From: Nocardioides sp. BP30
GTDB lineage: Bacteria; Actinomycetota; Actinomycetes; Propionibacteriales; Nocardioidaceae
Length of the DNA: 64,000 bases
Reading direction: 5' to 3'
Assembly: GCF_029873215.1 (NCBI RefSeq)
Contig: NZ_CP123620.1
Location: forward strand, 4,154,001 to 4,218,000
Shown here: in pieces, positions 8,435 to 16,613 of the stretch
Position numbering within the stretch: position 1 is the first letter of the stretch
Layout of the letters: each line of letters opens with the position of its first letter
Program-made: the position numbers and the translations under genes
The notes under the pieces: generated by a model
What the model was told of the DNA's origin: nothing
What the model saw: the letters and a program-made list of their open reading frames with translations, nothing else
The model's database searches: none

Positions 8435-8965
8435 GTGCTGACGTTCCCCATCCTCACCGAGCGCCTAGAGCTGACACCGCTCACGCGGGCGGACAGGGAC
8501 GCCTTCGTGGCCTATCGCCGCCTTCCGGAGGTCGCACGCTGGCAGAGTTGGACCCCGGACTACACCGAGGCAGACGCGGACGACCTCATCGCCCTCCAGC
8601 CCAGCTCGATCGAGTCGAGGTCCGGGCGGTGGCTGCAGATCGCCGTACGGCACGACGGCGTGCTGATCGGTGACGTCGCCGTGCACGCGGAGGCCGGGCA
8701 GCCCGACAGCTACGAGCTCGGGGTCACGATCGCACCGGCCTCCCAGGGCTCGGGGTATGCGACCGAGGCGCTGAGTGCCCTGGTCGACGCCCTCTTCGAC
8801 GCCCACGGCGCTCACCGGGTGTTCGCTGTCACCGATGCCCGCAACGAGCCGGTCGCCCGCCTGTTCCGGCGGCTCGGATTCCGGCACGAGGGCCGCAACG
8901 TCGCCGCTGACTGGTTCAAGGGCGAGTGGACGAGCGTCGACACCTGGGCGGCGCTGCGGCGCTAG
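8435..8965 (+). CDS. GNAT-family N-acetyltransferase
   Basis: A 176-residue protein of the RimJ/RimL-like acetyltransferase group. LTERLELTPLTRADRDAFVAY is the usual opening, followed by ELGVTIAPASQGSGYATEAL with the acetyl-CoA-binding Q/R-x-x-G-x-G/A pattern (QGSGYA), and ARNEPVARLFRRLGFRHEG near the C-terminus. It follows the ABM gene by 32 bases and probably shares its transcript. GTG 8435 is chosen as the first reasonable start; there is no strong ribosome-binding sequence. Confidence 0.88.
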   Translation: MLTFPILTERLELTPLTRADRDAFVAYRRLPEVARWQSWTPDYTEADADDLIALQPSSIESRSGRWLQIAVRHDGVLIGDVAVHAEAGQPDSYELGVTIAPASQGSGYATEALSALVDALFDAHGAHRVFAVTDARNEPVARLFRRLGFRHEGRNVAADWFKGEWTSVDTWAALRR

Positions 8966-9040
8966 TCCTTCTCCCTACCCGAGCTGGCCCGGCTAGCAGC
9001 GATCCCCTACGGCGCTGCCCTCACCGGCCACCCGACCCGT

Positions 9041-9080
9041 GCGGATCCCCACCCGGGCGGATGCGCGGGTGGGGATCCGC
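9041..9080. terminator. Strong hairpin between convergent genes
   Basis: A perfect 15-bp stem (9041-9055 with 9066-9080; arm GCGGATCCCCACCCG) with a 10-base loop lies between the converging GNAT and Old Yellow Enzyme genes. It is probably a bidirectional terminator; no clear T-run follows, as is common in high-GC actinobacteria. Confidence 0.75.
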
Positions 9081-9084
9081 CCCA

Positions 9085-10155
9085 TCAGCCCTCGAGGAAG
9101 GGATAGTCCGTGTAGCCCTCGGCGCCACCGCCGTAGAAGGTGTCGGGGTTCGGCTCGTTGAGCTCGGCGCCGCTGCGCCACCGGGCGGGCAGGTCCGGGT
9201 TGGCCAGGAACAGCCGACCGACGGCGACCGCGTCGGCAAGGTCCTTGTCGAGGATCTCCTGCGCCGACTCGCGCGTGGTGATCTCGCCGAAGCCGTCGTT
9301 CGCGATGACCACGCCGCCGAAGGAGCGGCGCAGGTCCTGGATCAGGTCCTGCTTCGGGTCGGCGAGGATGCTCAGGTAGGCCAGTCCGAGCGGCGCGAGG
9401 CCCTCGACCAGGAGCCGGTAGGTCGCGGCGACGTCGGCCGGGTCGTCCTCGGTGGCGCCCTGGATGTTGTGGGCAGGCGAGATGCGGATGCCGACCCGGT
9501 CGGCGCCGATCGCCTCGGCCACCGCGCGGGTGACCTCGAGGGCGAAGCGCACCCGGTTCTCGGGCGAGCCGCCGTACTCGTCGGTGCGGTGGTTGGAGCC
9601 GGGCGCGAGGAACTGGTGGATGAGGTAGCCGTTGGCGCCGTGCACCTCGACGCCGTCGAGCCCGGCCTCGACCGCGTTGCGGGCGGCCTGCACGTAGCCC
9701 TCGACGATCGAGGGGATCTCCTCGACGGTGATCTCGCGCGGAGTCGGGAACGGCTTCATCCCGTCCGCGGTGAACATCTCGTCCGGGGCCGCCACCGGGC
9801 TGGGCGCGATGATCTCCTCACCGCCGGTGTTGTCGGGGTGGGAGATCCGGCCCGCGTGCATCAGCTGCGCGACGATCCGGCCGCCGTTCGCGTGCACGCC
9901 CTCGGCCACCCGGCGCCACCCGGCGAGCTGCTCCTCGGAGTGGAAGCCGGGAGTGTTCAGGTAGCCCTGGCCCTCGGGCGTGGGCTGGCTGCCCTCGGTG
10001 ATGATCAGCCCGGCCGAGGCGCGCTGGGAGTAGTACTCCACCGCAAGGTCGCCGGGCACGGTGCCCTCGGCCCGGTTGCGGGTCAGCGGCGCCATCACGA
10101 TCCGGTTCGGCAACGTCCACGCGCCGACGGTCAGGGGGTCGAAGAGATCAGCCAT
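9085..10155 (-). CDS. Alkene reductase, Old Yellow Enzyme family
   Basis: A 356-residue FMN-dependent NAD(P)H oxidoreductase with a TIM barrel, reducing activated C=C bonds or nitro compounds. LFDPLTVGAWTLPNRIVMAPLTRNRA is the standard OYE start. EGVHANGGRIVAQLMHAGR, GVEVHGANGYLIHQFL with the substrate-binding H-x-x-N pair, and TDEYGGSPENRVRF (FMN contact) are all present. The length is normal. It is the last core gene before the island; the first island-type repeat begins about 110 bases upstream of its start. Confidence 0.92.
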   Translation of the reverse strand: MADLFDPLTVGAWTLPNRIVMAPLTRNRAEGTVPGDLAVEYYSQRASAGLIITEGSQPTPEGQGYLNTPGFHSEEQLAGWRRVAEGVHANGGRIVAQLMHAGRISHPDNTGGEEIIAPSPVAAPDEMFTADGMKPFPTPREITVEEIPSIVEGYVQAARNAVEAGLDGVEVHGANGYLIHQFLAPGSNHRTDEYGGSPENRVRFALEVTRAVAEAIGADRVGIRISPAHNIQGATEDDPADVAATYRLLVEGLAPLGLAYLSILADPKQDLIQDLRRSFGGVVIANDGFGEITTRESAQEILDKDLADAVAVGRLFLANPDLPARWRSGAELNEPNPDTFYGGGAEGYTDYPFLEG

Positions 10156-10262
10156 GCCCGGTACAGCGCAGCCACCTCCCGGGTCTGTTCCCCGACGCCA
10201 CGGTGAGGAGTCTCACCGTTTGACCTGACCGCGGTCGGACCACCACGCGGCCGGGGTAAGGG

Positions 10263-10320
10263 ACGCGGTTGGATTTGGCTTCCCCGACGTGATTGTCTAC
10301 CCCCGCCCCGTTGGGGGGTC
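10263..10320. repeat. Direct repeat copy 1, candidate left attachment site
   Basis: Two blocks recur near 23.5 kb: ACGCGGTTGGATTT (10263-10276) and ACGTGATTGTCTAC followed by CCCCGCCCCGTTGGGG (from 10287). The spacer between blocks is 10 bases here and 15 in copy 2. ACCCCCGCCCCGTT (10299-10312) is identical to the sequence at the start of tRNA-Lys (40277-40290). CCCCC...GGGGG can also form a short hairpin. The 10156-10519 gap holds no convincing gene. Confidence 0.6.
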
Positions 10321-10519
10321 GAAAATCCAGCTCAGCCTGCTTGTTTGCTGCCGTCAGCCGGAGGAACCGGCACCCAGCGGAACGCGTACGTACAAATCGA
10401 GAATGGGCGCACGGCAACCCTCCGCCTTGTCGCGACAGGCCAGCACCCGTCTGTCGCTAGGCACTTCGAGAGCTGACAAAGAGGTAGCGAGCGGCTGGCA
10501 TCACCGCCTACGGCACCAC

Positions 10520-13411
10520 TTATGCCTGAGACTCATCTGCGGCCTCGGGCGCGGCGAAGCGGTGGATCCGGGGCTCCTCGACGCTCCATACGACGAAGAA
10601 CTCTCCAGCCTCAACCCGAACCTCGGGTTCCTCACTGCCCTCAACGTCTTCGAAGACCCCTAGCGCGATCGACGTGTCGCCGACCTGCACCAGCCCATCC
10701 TTCTCCTCTGGCGCACGACTTGAAATCACCGCCGCTCGCCGGTCGAACAAGAGGACTTCCTCGTCGAGCGCGCCAGTCTCCACCAGCGTCACGCGGTCAC
10801 GAATCTGCTGAAAATCGCTCGCGTACCAGACGTCGTCGACGAGCCCGCCATACGGAACCGCTAGCACATAGTGCTCGGCCTCGGCACCGAGGACTTCAAT
10901 CTGATGCCCAATTGCGGCTGCCGTCAGCGCCATCCACTGTTCCTGCCGGGCCTGGAGGGCTTCGACGATTCTCAGATCTTCTCCATCGACGAAACTTCGC
11001 GCGATCACCCGACCCACTTCCTTCGGGTCGGCGTACGTCTGGTTAAAGATGCCGTCGACCAAGTAGTGCCGGGGGACTCGATAGTTGATGCCAAGTATTG
11101 GCCGCTCATGACTCCCATGGCTCGGCACGTCTGTTTGAGTCGGGATCTGCACAGCGAGCCGAGGGCTGCTACGAAGCTCATCCGCTAGAGAGGCGCGCAA
11201 GATCTCGATCTTCGCTTGGGACAGGGGTTCCTCGCGGAGACGGACATTCTCGGTAGCGTCCCATGCGGAGATGGCCTTCGTGAGGTGTTCCTTAAGATTG
11301 GTCTCGCGATCGCTGATGTCCCGACCGCCCTCGTCCAGCAGTCGCAAGAAGCGCTCGTAGGCCGATGCGGTCTCTTGGTCACTCGGGTCGGGCAGTCGGC
11401 CGTACGACGCAGCAAGTGCCTCTACCTCAGCCCGGTCGATGTAGTGCGAGAGCTCCAGGACTTGCGCTCGTGCTGACCCTGCGTCCCTCATCTCCCAGTA
11501 CTCCCAGCGACTGAAGGGAACGGTCCCGCGATCGGTCAAGCGTCGAGCGTCTACGATCTCGGACCACTTGCCACGTGGTGTCACCAACGCGCGAAGTTCT
11601 GGATCTTTGGGGTCTCGGACGTCCTCCTTGCTGGCGAGGTAGTTCAACCAGCCCAAGAGGACTAGTTGCCCGCCGAGCGCATGTGCTCGGCCGCTTCCCT
11701 GACGCCCGGAGTACGCAACCAGTCCGTCCAGCTCAATTGCCGCCAACTTCGCCGCCTCAAGCTTCTTGGCGTCGATTGCCAACTTGACCAGGTCGACCAT
11801 GGTCCAGATTGCACGCGCCTGAAGGCTTTCCTGCTGCGCGACCGTCGCGAAGCCGAAGGAGGCTAGGTTCTGCACGCAGGTGACGATGCGCGGCGGCAGC
11901 GACTCGAACTCGCTACCACCGTGACGGAGGATGTCGATCCAAAGTCTCGTGAAACTACGCAGAGACTCGTCGGCGTATTCAGCCGACCCAACATGCCGTG
12001 CCTCAAGTGCCCGCTTCATGGCTTGAGTCACGAAAAGACCTGCAGCACGCGGCGAGAGAAGCGCATCCTGTTCGGCCTCGCCCACGCTGCGAAACAGCCA
12101 GTCACGGCGCGTGAACGAGGAGCGGTGTGACGAATCAAGGATCTCGGGTCTGGCAGTCCATACGCCGCGGACCACCTGTCCAAGCAACTCCAACGCGCGC
12201 TCAGCCGTTGAGAAGGCGCCCGATCTCAGACTCGTCCCCACTGCGTCTTTGAGGTTGTCGATCTCACGGTCGGTCTCTTCGTCGGGCGTGACAGAGCCCG
12301 GTGGCGCAAATTCGATACTCGCTTGGAGCAGTTGTACGACCGTGCTCTTCTTGGCCTCGTCAAGTTCTTGCGCAGTCCTGACGAGAAAGGCCGTGTCACC
12401 TAGACGAGTGCGGTCGCCCGGCTCAAGATTAAGTGTGATGTGCGAGGGCATGTACCGGTCGCCGGGCTCGCTGCCGCTATCTCCCCTTGCCGTGACGGGC
12501 GGAGCTAAAGACGCAACCGCACGCCGAACCGCCTGCGGCTTGATCGCCTTGACGACAAGGCCTGAACGTGGCACTGGGACCGGCAGCGTCGCTGCAGACG
12601 AACCGAGATCCTCGACTTCGCGTTGAGCGGCAAACAGGTCGTCTAGCTGCCTCCGGGCCCCGACGTACACACGCGAGACCTTGTCGAGGCGGAGCGCGAG
12701 AGTCTGCACAAGCGAGGTCCGGACCACCTCGTCCAGGTGCGACGGGCTGCCGAAGAGCCGCATCAGCCGGCCATAGGAGATCACCAGCAGCGCCATCGTC
12801 GGAAGGAACCAGAAGGCCGCGACGAAGAGCACACCTGCATCGCTTTGAAGCCAGATTGCCTCGATCCCGATGACAGCGTTGGCAACGAGGCCGACAGCGG
12901 TAAACCAACCAGCCCAGACGTGCTCAAGTACTCGACCACGCGATGCGCCGATCGCTAAGGGCGCCTCGGCGAAAAGTTGGGCCGCGATCGCCAGACCAGC
13001 GAAGCCAACTGAGAGGAACGTCGCCTGCACCTGCCAGAGAAGCCCATCTCCACCCCTCGCCGATCCCAGGCGACCCACCCAGCGAAGATCACCGCTGTGG
13101 CCAGCTGCGAGAACGGCCGCGCTCAGCAGGAACGACCATCCCAGAAAAACGAAACCTCCCCTTCCCACGCGGCCGCTGTCACTGCGTTCACGAAGCCTCA
13201 ACGCGACGGAGGCAAACAGCACTGAGCCGGCGATAAGTAGCGCGGCGGCCAGCGTCGTCGCCGTAGCTCTGCCTGCGAGATTCGCGATCATGATGCCTCC
13301 AGCCGCGGCCATCTGACCGCCGACCACAAGAACGCAGAAACTGTCACCATCGCTCCATCTGCTGCGTGCGCCGGCAGGTGGGTCAGTTCTCATCGCGACG
13401 TACCTTGCCAC
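10520..13411 (-). CDS. Large membrane protein of unknown function
   Basis: I do not recognise this 963-residue protein. Six hydrophobic segments lie in the first 215 residues (about 25-47, 55-76, 88-108, 130-153, 165-187, 192-215). A cytoplasmic region of some 740 residues follows, rich in charged helical sequence, with an acidic end (VEDVEGSEEPEVRVEAGEFF). No Walker, nuclease or peptidase motif is obvious. It has clearly more A/T at wobble positions than the core genes on its left, consistent with acquisition. It stands alone: the neighbouring gene is divergent and also encodes a membrane protein, so the two could work together. Confidence 0.75.
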   Translation of the reverse strand: MARYVAMRTDPPAGARSRWSDGDSFCVLVVGGQMAAAGGIMIANLAGRATATTLAAALLIAGSVLFASVALRLRERSDSGRVGRGGFVFLGWSFLLSAAVLAAGHSGDLRWVGRLGSARGGDGLLWQVQATFLSVGFAGLAIAAQLFAEAPLAIGASRGRVLEHVWAGWFTAVGLVANAVIGIEAIWLQSDAGVLFVAAFWFLPTMALLVISYGRLMRLFGSPSHLDEVVRTSLVQTLALRLDKVSRVYVGARRQLDDLFAAQREVEDLGSSAATLPVPVPRSGLVVKAIKPQAVRRAVASLAPPVTARGDSGSEPGDRYMPSHITLNLEPGDRTRLGDTAFLVRTAQELDEAKKSTVVQLLQASIEFAPPGSVTPDEETDREIDNLKDAVGTSLRSGAFSTAERALELLGQVVRGVWTARPEILDSSHRSSFTRRDWLFRSVGEAEQDALLSPRAAGLFVTQAMKRALEARHVGSAEYADESLRSFTRLWIDILRHGGSEFESLPPRIVTCVQNLASFGFATVAQQESLQARAIWTMVDLVKLAIDAKKLEAAKLAAIELDGLVAYSGRQGSGRAHALGGQLVLLGWLNYLASKEDVRDPKDPELRALVTPRGKWSEIVDARRLTDRGTVPFSRWEYWEMRDAGSARAQVLELSHYIDRAEVEALAASYGRLPDPSDQETASAYERFLRLLDEGGRDISDRETNLKEHLTKAISAWDATENVRLREEPLSQAKIEILRASLADELRSSPRLAVQIPTQTDVPSHGSHERPILGINYRVPRHYLVDGIFNQTYADPKEVGRVIARSFVDGEDLRIVEALQARQEQWMALTAAAIGHQIEVLGAEAEHYVLAVPYGGLVDDVWYASDFQQIRDRVTLVETGALDEEVLLFDRRAAVISSRAPEEKDGLVQVGDTSIALGVFEDVEGSEEPEVRVEAGEFFVVWSVEEPRIHRFAAPEAADESQA

Positions 13412-13670
13412 GCGAGAGCGGCTTAGACCTCGGAAACCGTAGGTCTACTTCACGCCCGGAACAGCGCCGGAGCAGCGTACGCCCTTCCAGCGCCAGGTCG
13501 GCCTCGTTGGGTGGCGCAGTAGAGCGAGTCGAGACGAGTAGGGCGTTTACCGGTCTCATTGCATGCATCGGCTGTCCAGCTTCGTGATGTGCATGTGCCG
13601 TCTGCCACGTCCACAGCAGGCCCGGCCGGCCTGCGGCGCCTCTGGGAGGAGATCAACCGCAATCCCCGGT

Positions 13671-14135
13671 ATGAGTGATCGGCCGCCACGAACCTCGGCC
13701 GAGGCATCGCCAAACGGTTCCCTCTTCCTCATGACATTAGAGGCAGGCAGGAACGACCATGCGCCGCTACCCCTACCGGCCGCGACCGAGGGCCAGCAAC
13801 GGTTGACAGCCGATCAGCACGAGGAGCGTTTGCAGACGATGTACCAGCAGACGGGAACGACGATGGGCCAATTTCTTGAGTGGCGACACAAGGTGATCCT
13901 GATGTTCTGGACCGCGATTGGCCTGATGTTCGCGATCACCTCGTGGCTATTCAAGGAGGAGGTGGGCGGTCTCTGGATAGCTGGCCCCGTCTTCGCTGGC
14001 GCCGTGATCGCCGGGATGTGCACCTACCTCGATCGCCGGAATGGAATGATCATTGAGTCAGCCTACAAAACAGCGCAGGAATTGGAGATGCTCCTCGCTC
14101 GCCCCACTCTCGACATGCGCGGCCGCTTCCAGTAG
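13671..14135 (+). CDS. Small two-helix membrane protein, unknown function
   Basis: About 154 residues. A central part with two transmembrane helices (VILMFWTAIGLMFAITSWLF and LWIAGPVFAGAVIAGMCTYL) is flanked by a soluble N-terminus containing LTADQHEERLQTMYQQTGTTMGQFLEWR and a short C-terminal helix. The start is uncertain: ATG 13671 or ATG 13731, neither with a strong ribosome-binding site. It diverges from the large membrane protein at 10520-13411. The two-helix plus cytoplasmic helix layout resembles small island-borne membrane proteins generally; no family name can be given. Confidence 0.6.
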   Translation: MSDRPPRTSAEASPNGSLFLMTLEAGRNDHAPLPLPAATEGQQRLTADQHEERLQTMYQQTGTTMGQFLEWRHKVILMFWTAIGLMFAITSWLFKEEVGGLWIAGPVFAGAVIAGMCTYLDRRNGMIIESAYKTAQELEMLLARPTLDMRGRFQ

Positions 14136-14572
14136 GCCCTTTCACCGCCGCACGGCATACCCGCGCGCCGGAGGAACGGTACGGTCCAGCTCGCTGGAGC
14201 TACGGCTGGGTGTTGCGCGCAATGTACGCAGGATGCGCACTCATGCTCACCGCCGGTGGAGTTGGTTGCTTGGTGGCGGGTGACCGACTCGTTCCCTGAC
14301 TACTTACTCGGTCCGCCCCAGCGCAGACCGAGTTCCCAGCTCTCGCATGGTCTAGCCGAGGCCACGGAACGAAGTGCGCGTGACCCAACTGCCACGAAGC
14401 GTGTTCCGTGCTACTCAGCGAGGTTCTCGTCGGCCACGTCTTCCACACGATTCGCTCGCAGGGACGGCTCCCTCCCCGGGATCGCTGACGCGTGGCGTTG
14501 GGGATCGGCCGGGGGCCGGATGCGCCGCGGCGAGACGCTGCCCAGGCCGACCCACCCCTCGCAAACATCTTT

Positions 14573-14617
14573 GCAAGATGTCTTGCGCGTCTTAGAAAAT
14601 CCAGCCTAAGATGTCTT
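14573..14617. promoter_or_regulatory. Twin palindromes upstream of the 14651 gene
   Basis: AAGATGTCTT occurs at 14575-14584 (inside the larger inverted repeat GCAAGA-TG-TCTTGC, 14573-14586) and again at 14608-14617. The copies are 33 bases apart, about three helical turns, and end 33 bases before the ATG. This looks like a two-site operator. The rest of the 14136-14650 gap shows no convincing gene. Confidence 0.5.
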
Positions 14618-14650
14618 CATCTTTGAAAGACGACGAAGGGGTGGGGCGCG

Positions 14651-15232
14651 ATGATCCTAGTCAACGTTCGGAAATCTGGTAGCGATGCGATTACTTCGGA
14701 GCAGTTGCGCGATGCGGCAGCGGGCGACTGGGTGATCGCTGAGTCGAATGCAGACGCCTACGGTGATGTGCTTCTCGGTGTTCGTCGCAACGTGGTCGTG
14801 GGTGCGTACGACATTCTGGGCTGGGAGGCAGTCGAGAGCGGTCGCATTCGCTTCGAGGTCGTTGACTCCGAGGAGTTCAGCGGCCTGGTCGGCGCAGCGT
14901 CCCCTCTGAAGTGGAAGCGAGGACAGGCGAACCCGGTCCTATACCTCGATACCAGCGAGGTGGCCGCCGCCGAGGCTCCCAGCAACATCGCTGCATCCGC
15001 CGTGGCGCCGCGCAAGCCGCGTCGAGCCGTGCACCGAGTTGTTATCGAAACAAAGGGGCTTGATGACGATGCCGCGGCAAGGCTCCACCACGCTCTCATC
15101 ACGGTGGCTGCATCCACCGGCTGCCTCCACGACTACCGCACGACGTCCCAGGTAGGCGAGATGCGCAGAGCGCAGGAAGCGACGAGCTACACCTATGTCT
15201 CCGCGAAGTCTCCGGTGTTGAAGAAGGAGTAG
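14651..15232 (+). CDS. Island protein with possible PUA/EVE-like domain
   Basis: A 193-residue protein. The first half follows a pattern I associate with PUA/ASCH/EVE-like domains in defence-associated proteins: WVIAESNADAYGDVLLGVRR, then VVVGAYDILGW, RIRFEVVD, and a closing KRGQANPVLYLDT, comparable to 'G(A)QNPVRY'. Such domains can bind modified bases or RNA. The second half (RAVHRVVIETKGLDDDAAARLHHALITVAA) is unassigned and may be a second small alpha/beta domain. AAGGGG lies upstream of the ATG, and a two-site operator precedes it. It converges on the ubiquitin-like operon. The domain assignment is tentative. Confidence 0.6.
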   Translation: MILVNVRKSGSDAITSEQLRDAAAGDWVIAESNADAYGDVLLGVRRNVVVGAYDILGWEAVESGRIRFEVVDSEEFSGLVGAASPLKWKRGQANPVLYLDTSEVAAAEAPSNIAASAVAPRKPRRAVHRVVIETKGLDDDAAARLHHALITVAASTGCLHDYRTTSQVGEMRRAQEATSYTYVSAKSPVLKKE

Positions 15233-15344
15233 CTACGGGATAGTTGAGCGCCCGCGCACGTGTCGTCCGCCGGCCTTGTTCGGTTGCTGATGTTGGAGGA
15301 TCAGGTGCTGGCGCTACGCCGAAGCCGAGCCGGTGCCTCGGCGT

Positions 15345-16613
15345 TCAACGTTTCGGTCGCAGTTCCGTCGCTGCGGACGTCTCGGCTCGTCGCCAGCGAC
15401 GGACTGCTGCCGGACCTTCATAGAGCTCGATGAGGCCGGCCTCGATCAGCGCTCGTTCTAGTTGGCCGTCGTCGTGGACATCCGGAAAGGCGAGTGCAGT
15501 CTGCGGCCCGGTGGTTTCTATGCGGGTTGTCATGTGGGCGAGAACGCGTGCCGCGTGATGAAGCGCGGCGGGGAGCGCGTCTAGGAGGCCGGGTGGCGTT
15601 CCCCATTCGTCGAGACCCTCGAGCCAGGCGAAGCTGGCTAGCGGGTTTCGACCTTGTCCGGGTGGAGCAACGGGGAGAGGACCTGGCCGGTTGGCTTTCT
15701 TCGGCACGCGGGGTGTTTCAGGGCGGACTGCTGGGCGCGTGTCGGTCGGTCGGGCCCGCGGTGTGGTCGCCTTCCGGCCGTCGATCTTGGCTCTGCGGTC
15801 AGACGTCCCGTAGCTGTCTTGGGGGGAGGTGACCCGCTTCGCCTTGGGTGCGTCCTGGACCTCTCGTCGTCGACCGTGTTCGGCTAGTGCTTGCTCGGTG
15901 GCGGGGGTCCAGAATCCGCTTGAGGTCATCTTGCATTCGACCAGCGGGTGCCATTCCTCGGCCGTGTGGGATTTGGTGCCGATGATGATGTGCTCGGGGC
16001 GCGTGAGGCCCTTGAGGGGTATGTCGGCGTCGCGGGCGACTGTGTAGGCGACGCCGCGATTGACGAGGACTTCGTTGATGAGCGGTCGGCTGGTGCGAGC
16101 TCCGAAGAGCCAGGTGACCGTGTCGACGCGGCCGCGGTACCGCTGATCGCGTAGAGACCATGCGGGAACCGTGATCGAGGAGATTTGAACTTCGATGGTG
16201 TGGTCGACGGCATGTACTTCGACTCGGAGGTCTGCGCGGCAAGCGTCGGGCAGTGTCGCTTCGATCGTGGCGTTGAACCCTTGTTCTGCGAGCCAGTCTC
16301 GGAGGATCGTTTGCAGCAGCAGATGTAGGAGGGAGCGTTCGATGGCGTCCGGCTTATCGGCGAGGTCGCAGTAGTGTGCCTCGCCGCGCCGGTGACGGAA
16401 GTAGTTGACCCGCACATCGCCGGCGACGAGTTCGAGTCTGCGGCCGCATCCTCCCCCGCGGGTGCTGCACCAGAAGGTCTGCGTGTCAGCACCGCGTAGC
16501 TTTCGTGCCGTCTCCGTGTCCTCGGGCGCGACGATGATGGAGATACCGTCCGAGCCGTCGATGACTGCGTGGCGGAGTCGGTCCAGTTTCGTGTGGCTCG
16601 GAGGGCTGGTCAC
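15345..16613 (-). CDS. CoiA-like nuclease, last gene of ubiquitin-like operon
   Basis: A 422-residue protein with the layout of competence protein CoiA-type nucleases. The N-terminal part has zinc-ligand-like residues (FWCSTRGGGCGRRLEL, then NYFRHRRGEAHYCD). Next comes a helical AIERSLLHLLLQTIL segment, then the restriction-endonuclease-like core ACRADLRVEVHAVDHTIEVQIS with D and E-x-Q. A Ser/Pro/Arg-rich linker and a C-terminal region of about 110 residues follow. GTG 16613 overlaps the stop of the JAB-E1 gene as GTGA, so it is translationally coupled. Physical coupling suggests it works with the conjugation genes, perhaps as effector; that is inference. Confidence 0.72.
   Translation of the reverse strand: MTSPPSHTKLDRLRHAVIDGSDGISIIVAPEDTETARKLRGADTQTFWCSTRGGGCGRRLELVAGDVRVNYFRHRRGEAHYCDLADKPDAIERSLLHLLLQTILRDWLAEQGFNATIEATLPDACRADLRVEVHAVDHTIEVQISSITVPAWSLRDQRYRGRVDTVTWLFGARTSRPLINEVLVNRGVAYTVARDADIPLKGLTRPEHIIIGTKSHTAEEWHPLVECKMTSSGFWTPATEQALAEHGRRREVQDAPKAKRVTSPQDSYGTSDRRAKIDGRKATTPRARPTDTRPAVRPETPRVPKKANRPGPLPVAPPGQGRNPLASFAWLEGLDEWGTPPGLLDALPAALHHAARVLAHMTTRIETTGPQTALAFPDVHDDGQLERALIEAGLIELYEGPAAVRRWRRAETSAATELRPKR

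Noticed and set aside
8926..10206. Long plus-strand frame antisense to the Old Yellow Enzyme gene
   Set aside because: High-GC antisense shadow; the minus strand encodes a complete family member.
10301..10320. G/C hairpin at the left repeat considered as a simple terminator of the 10520 gene
   Set aside because: It is duplicated with flanking sequence at 23.5 kb and shares its core with the tRNA start, which a terminator does not explain, although it could still act as one.
14256..14609. Possible 117-codon gene upstream of the 14651 operator
   Set aside because: No ribosome-binding sequence, no domain, and it runs through the operator; treated as non-coding.
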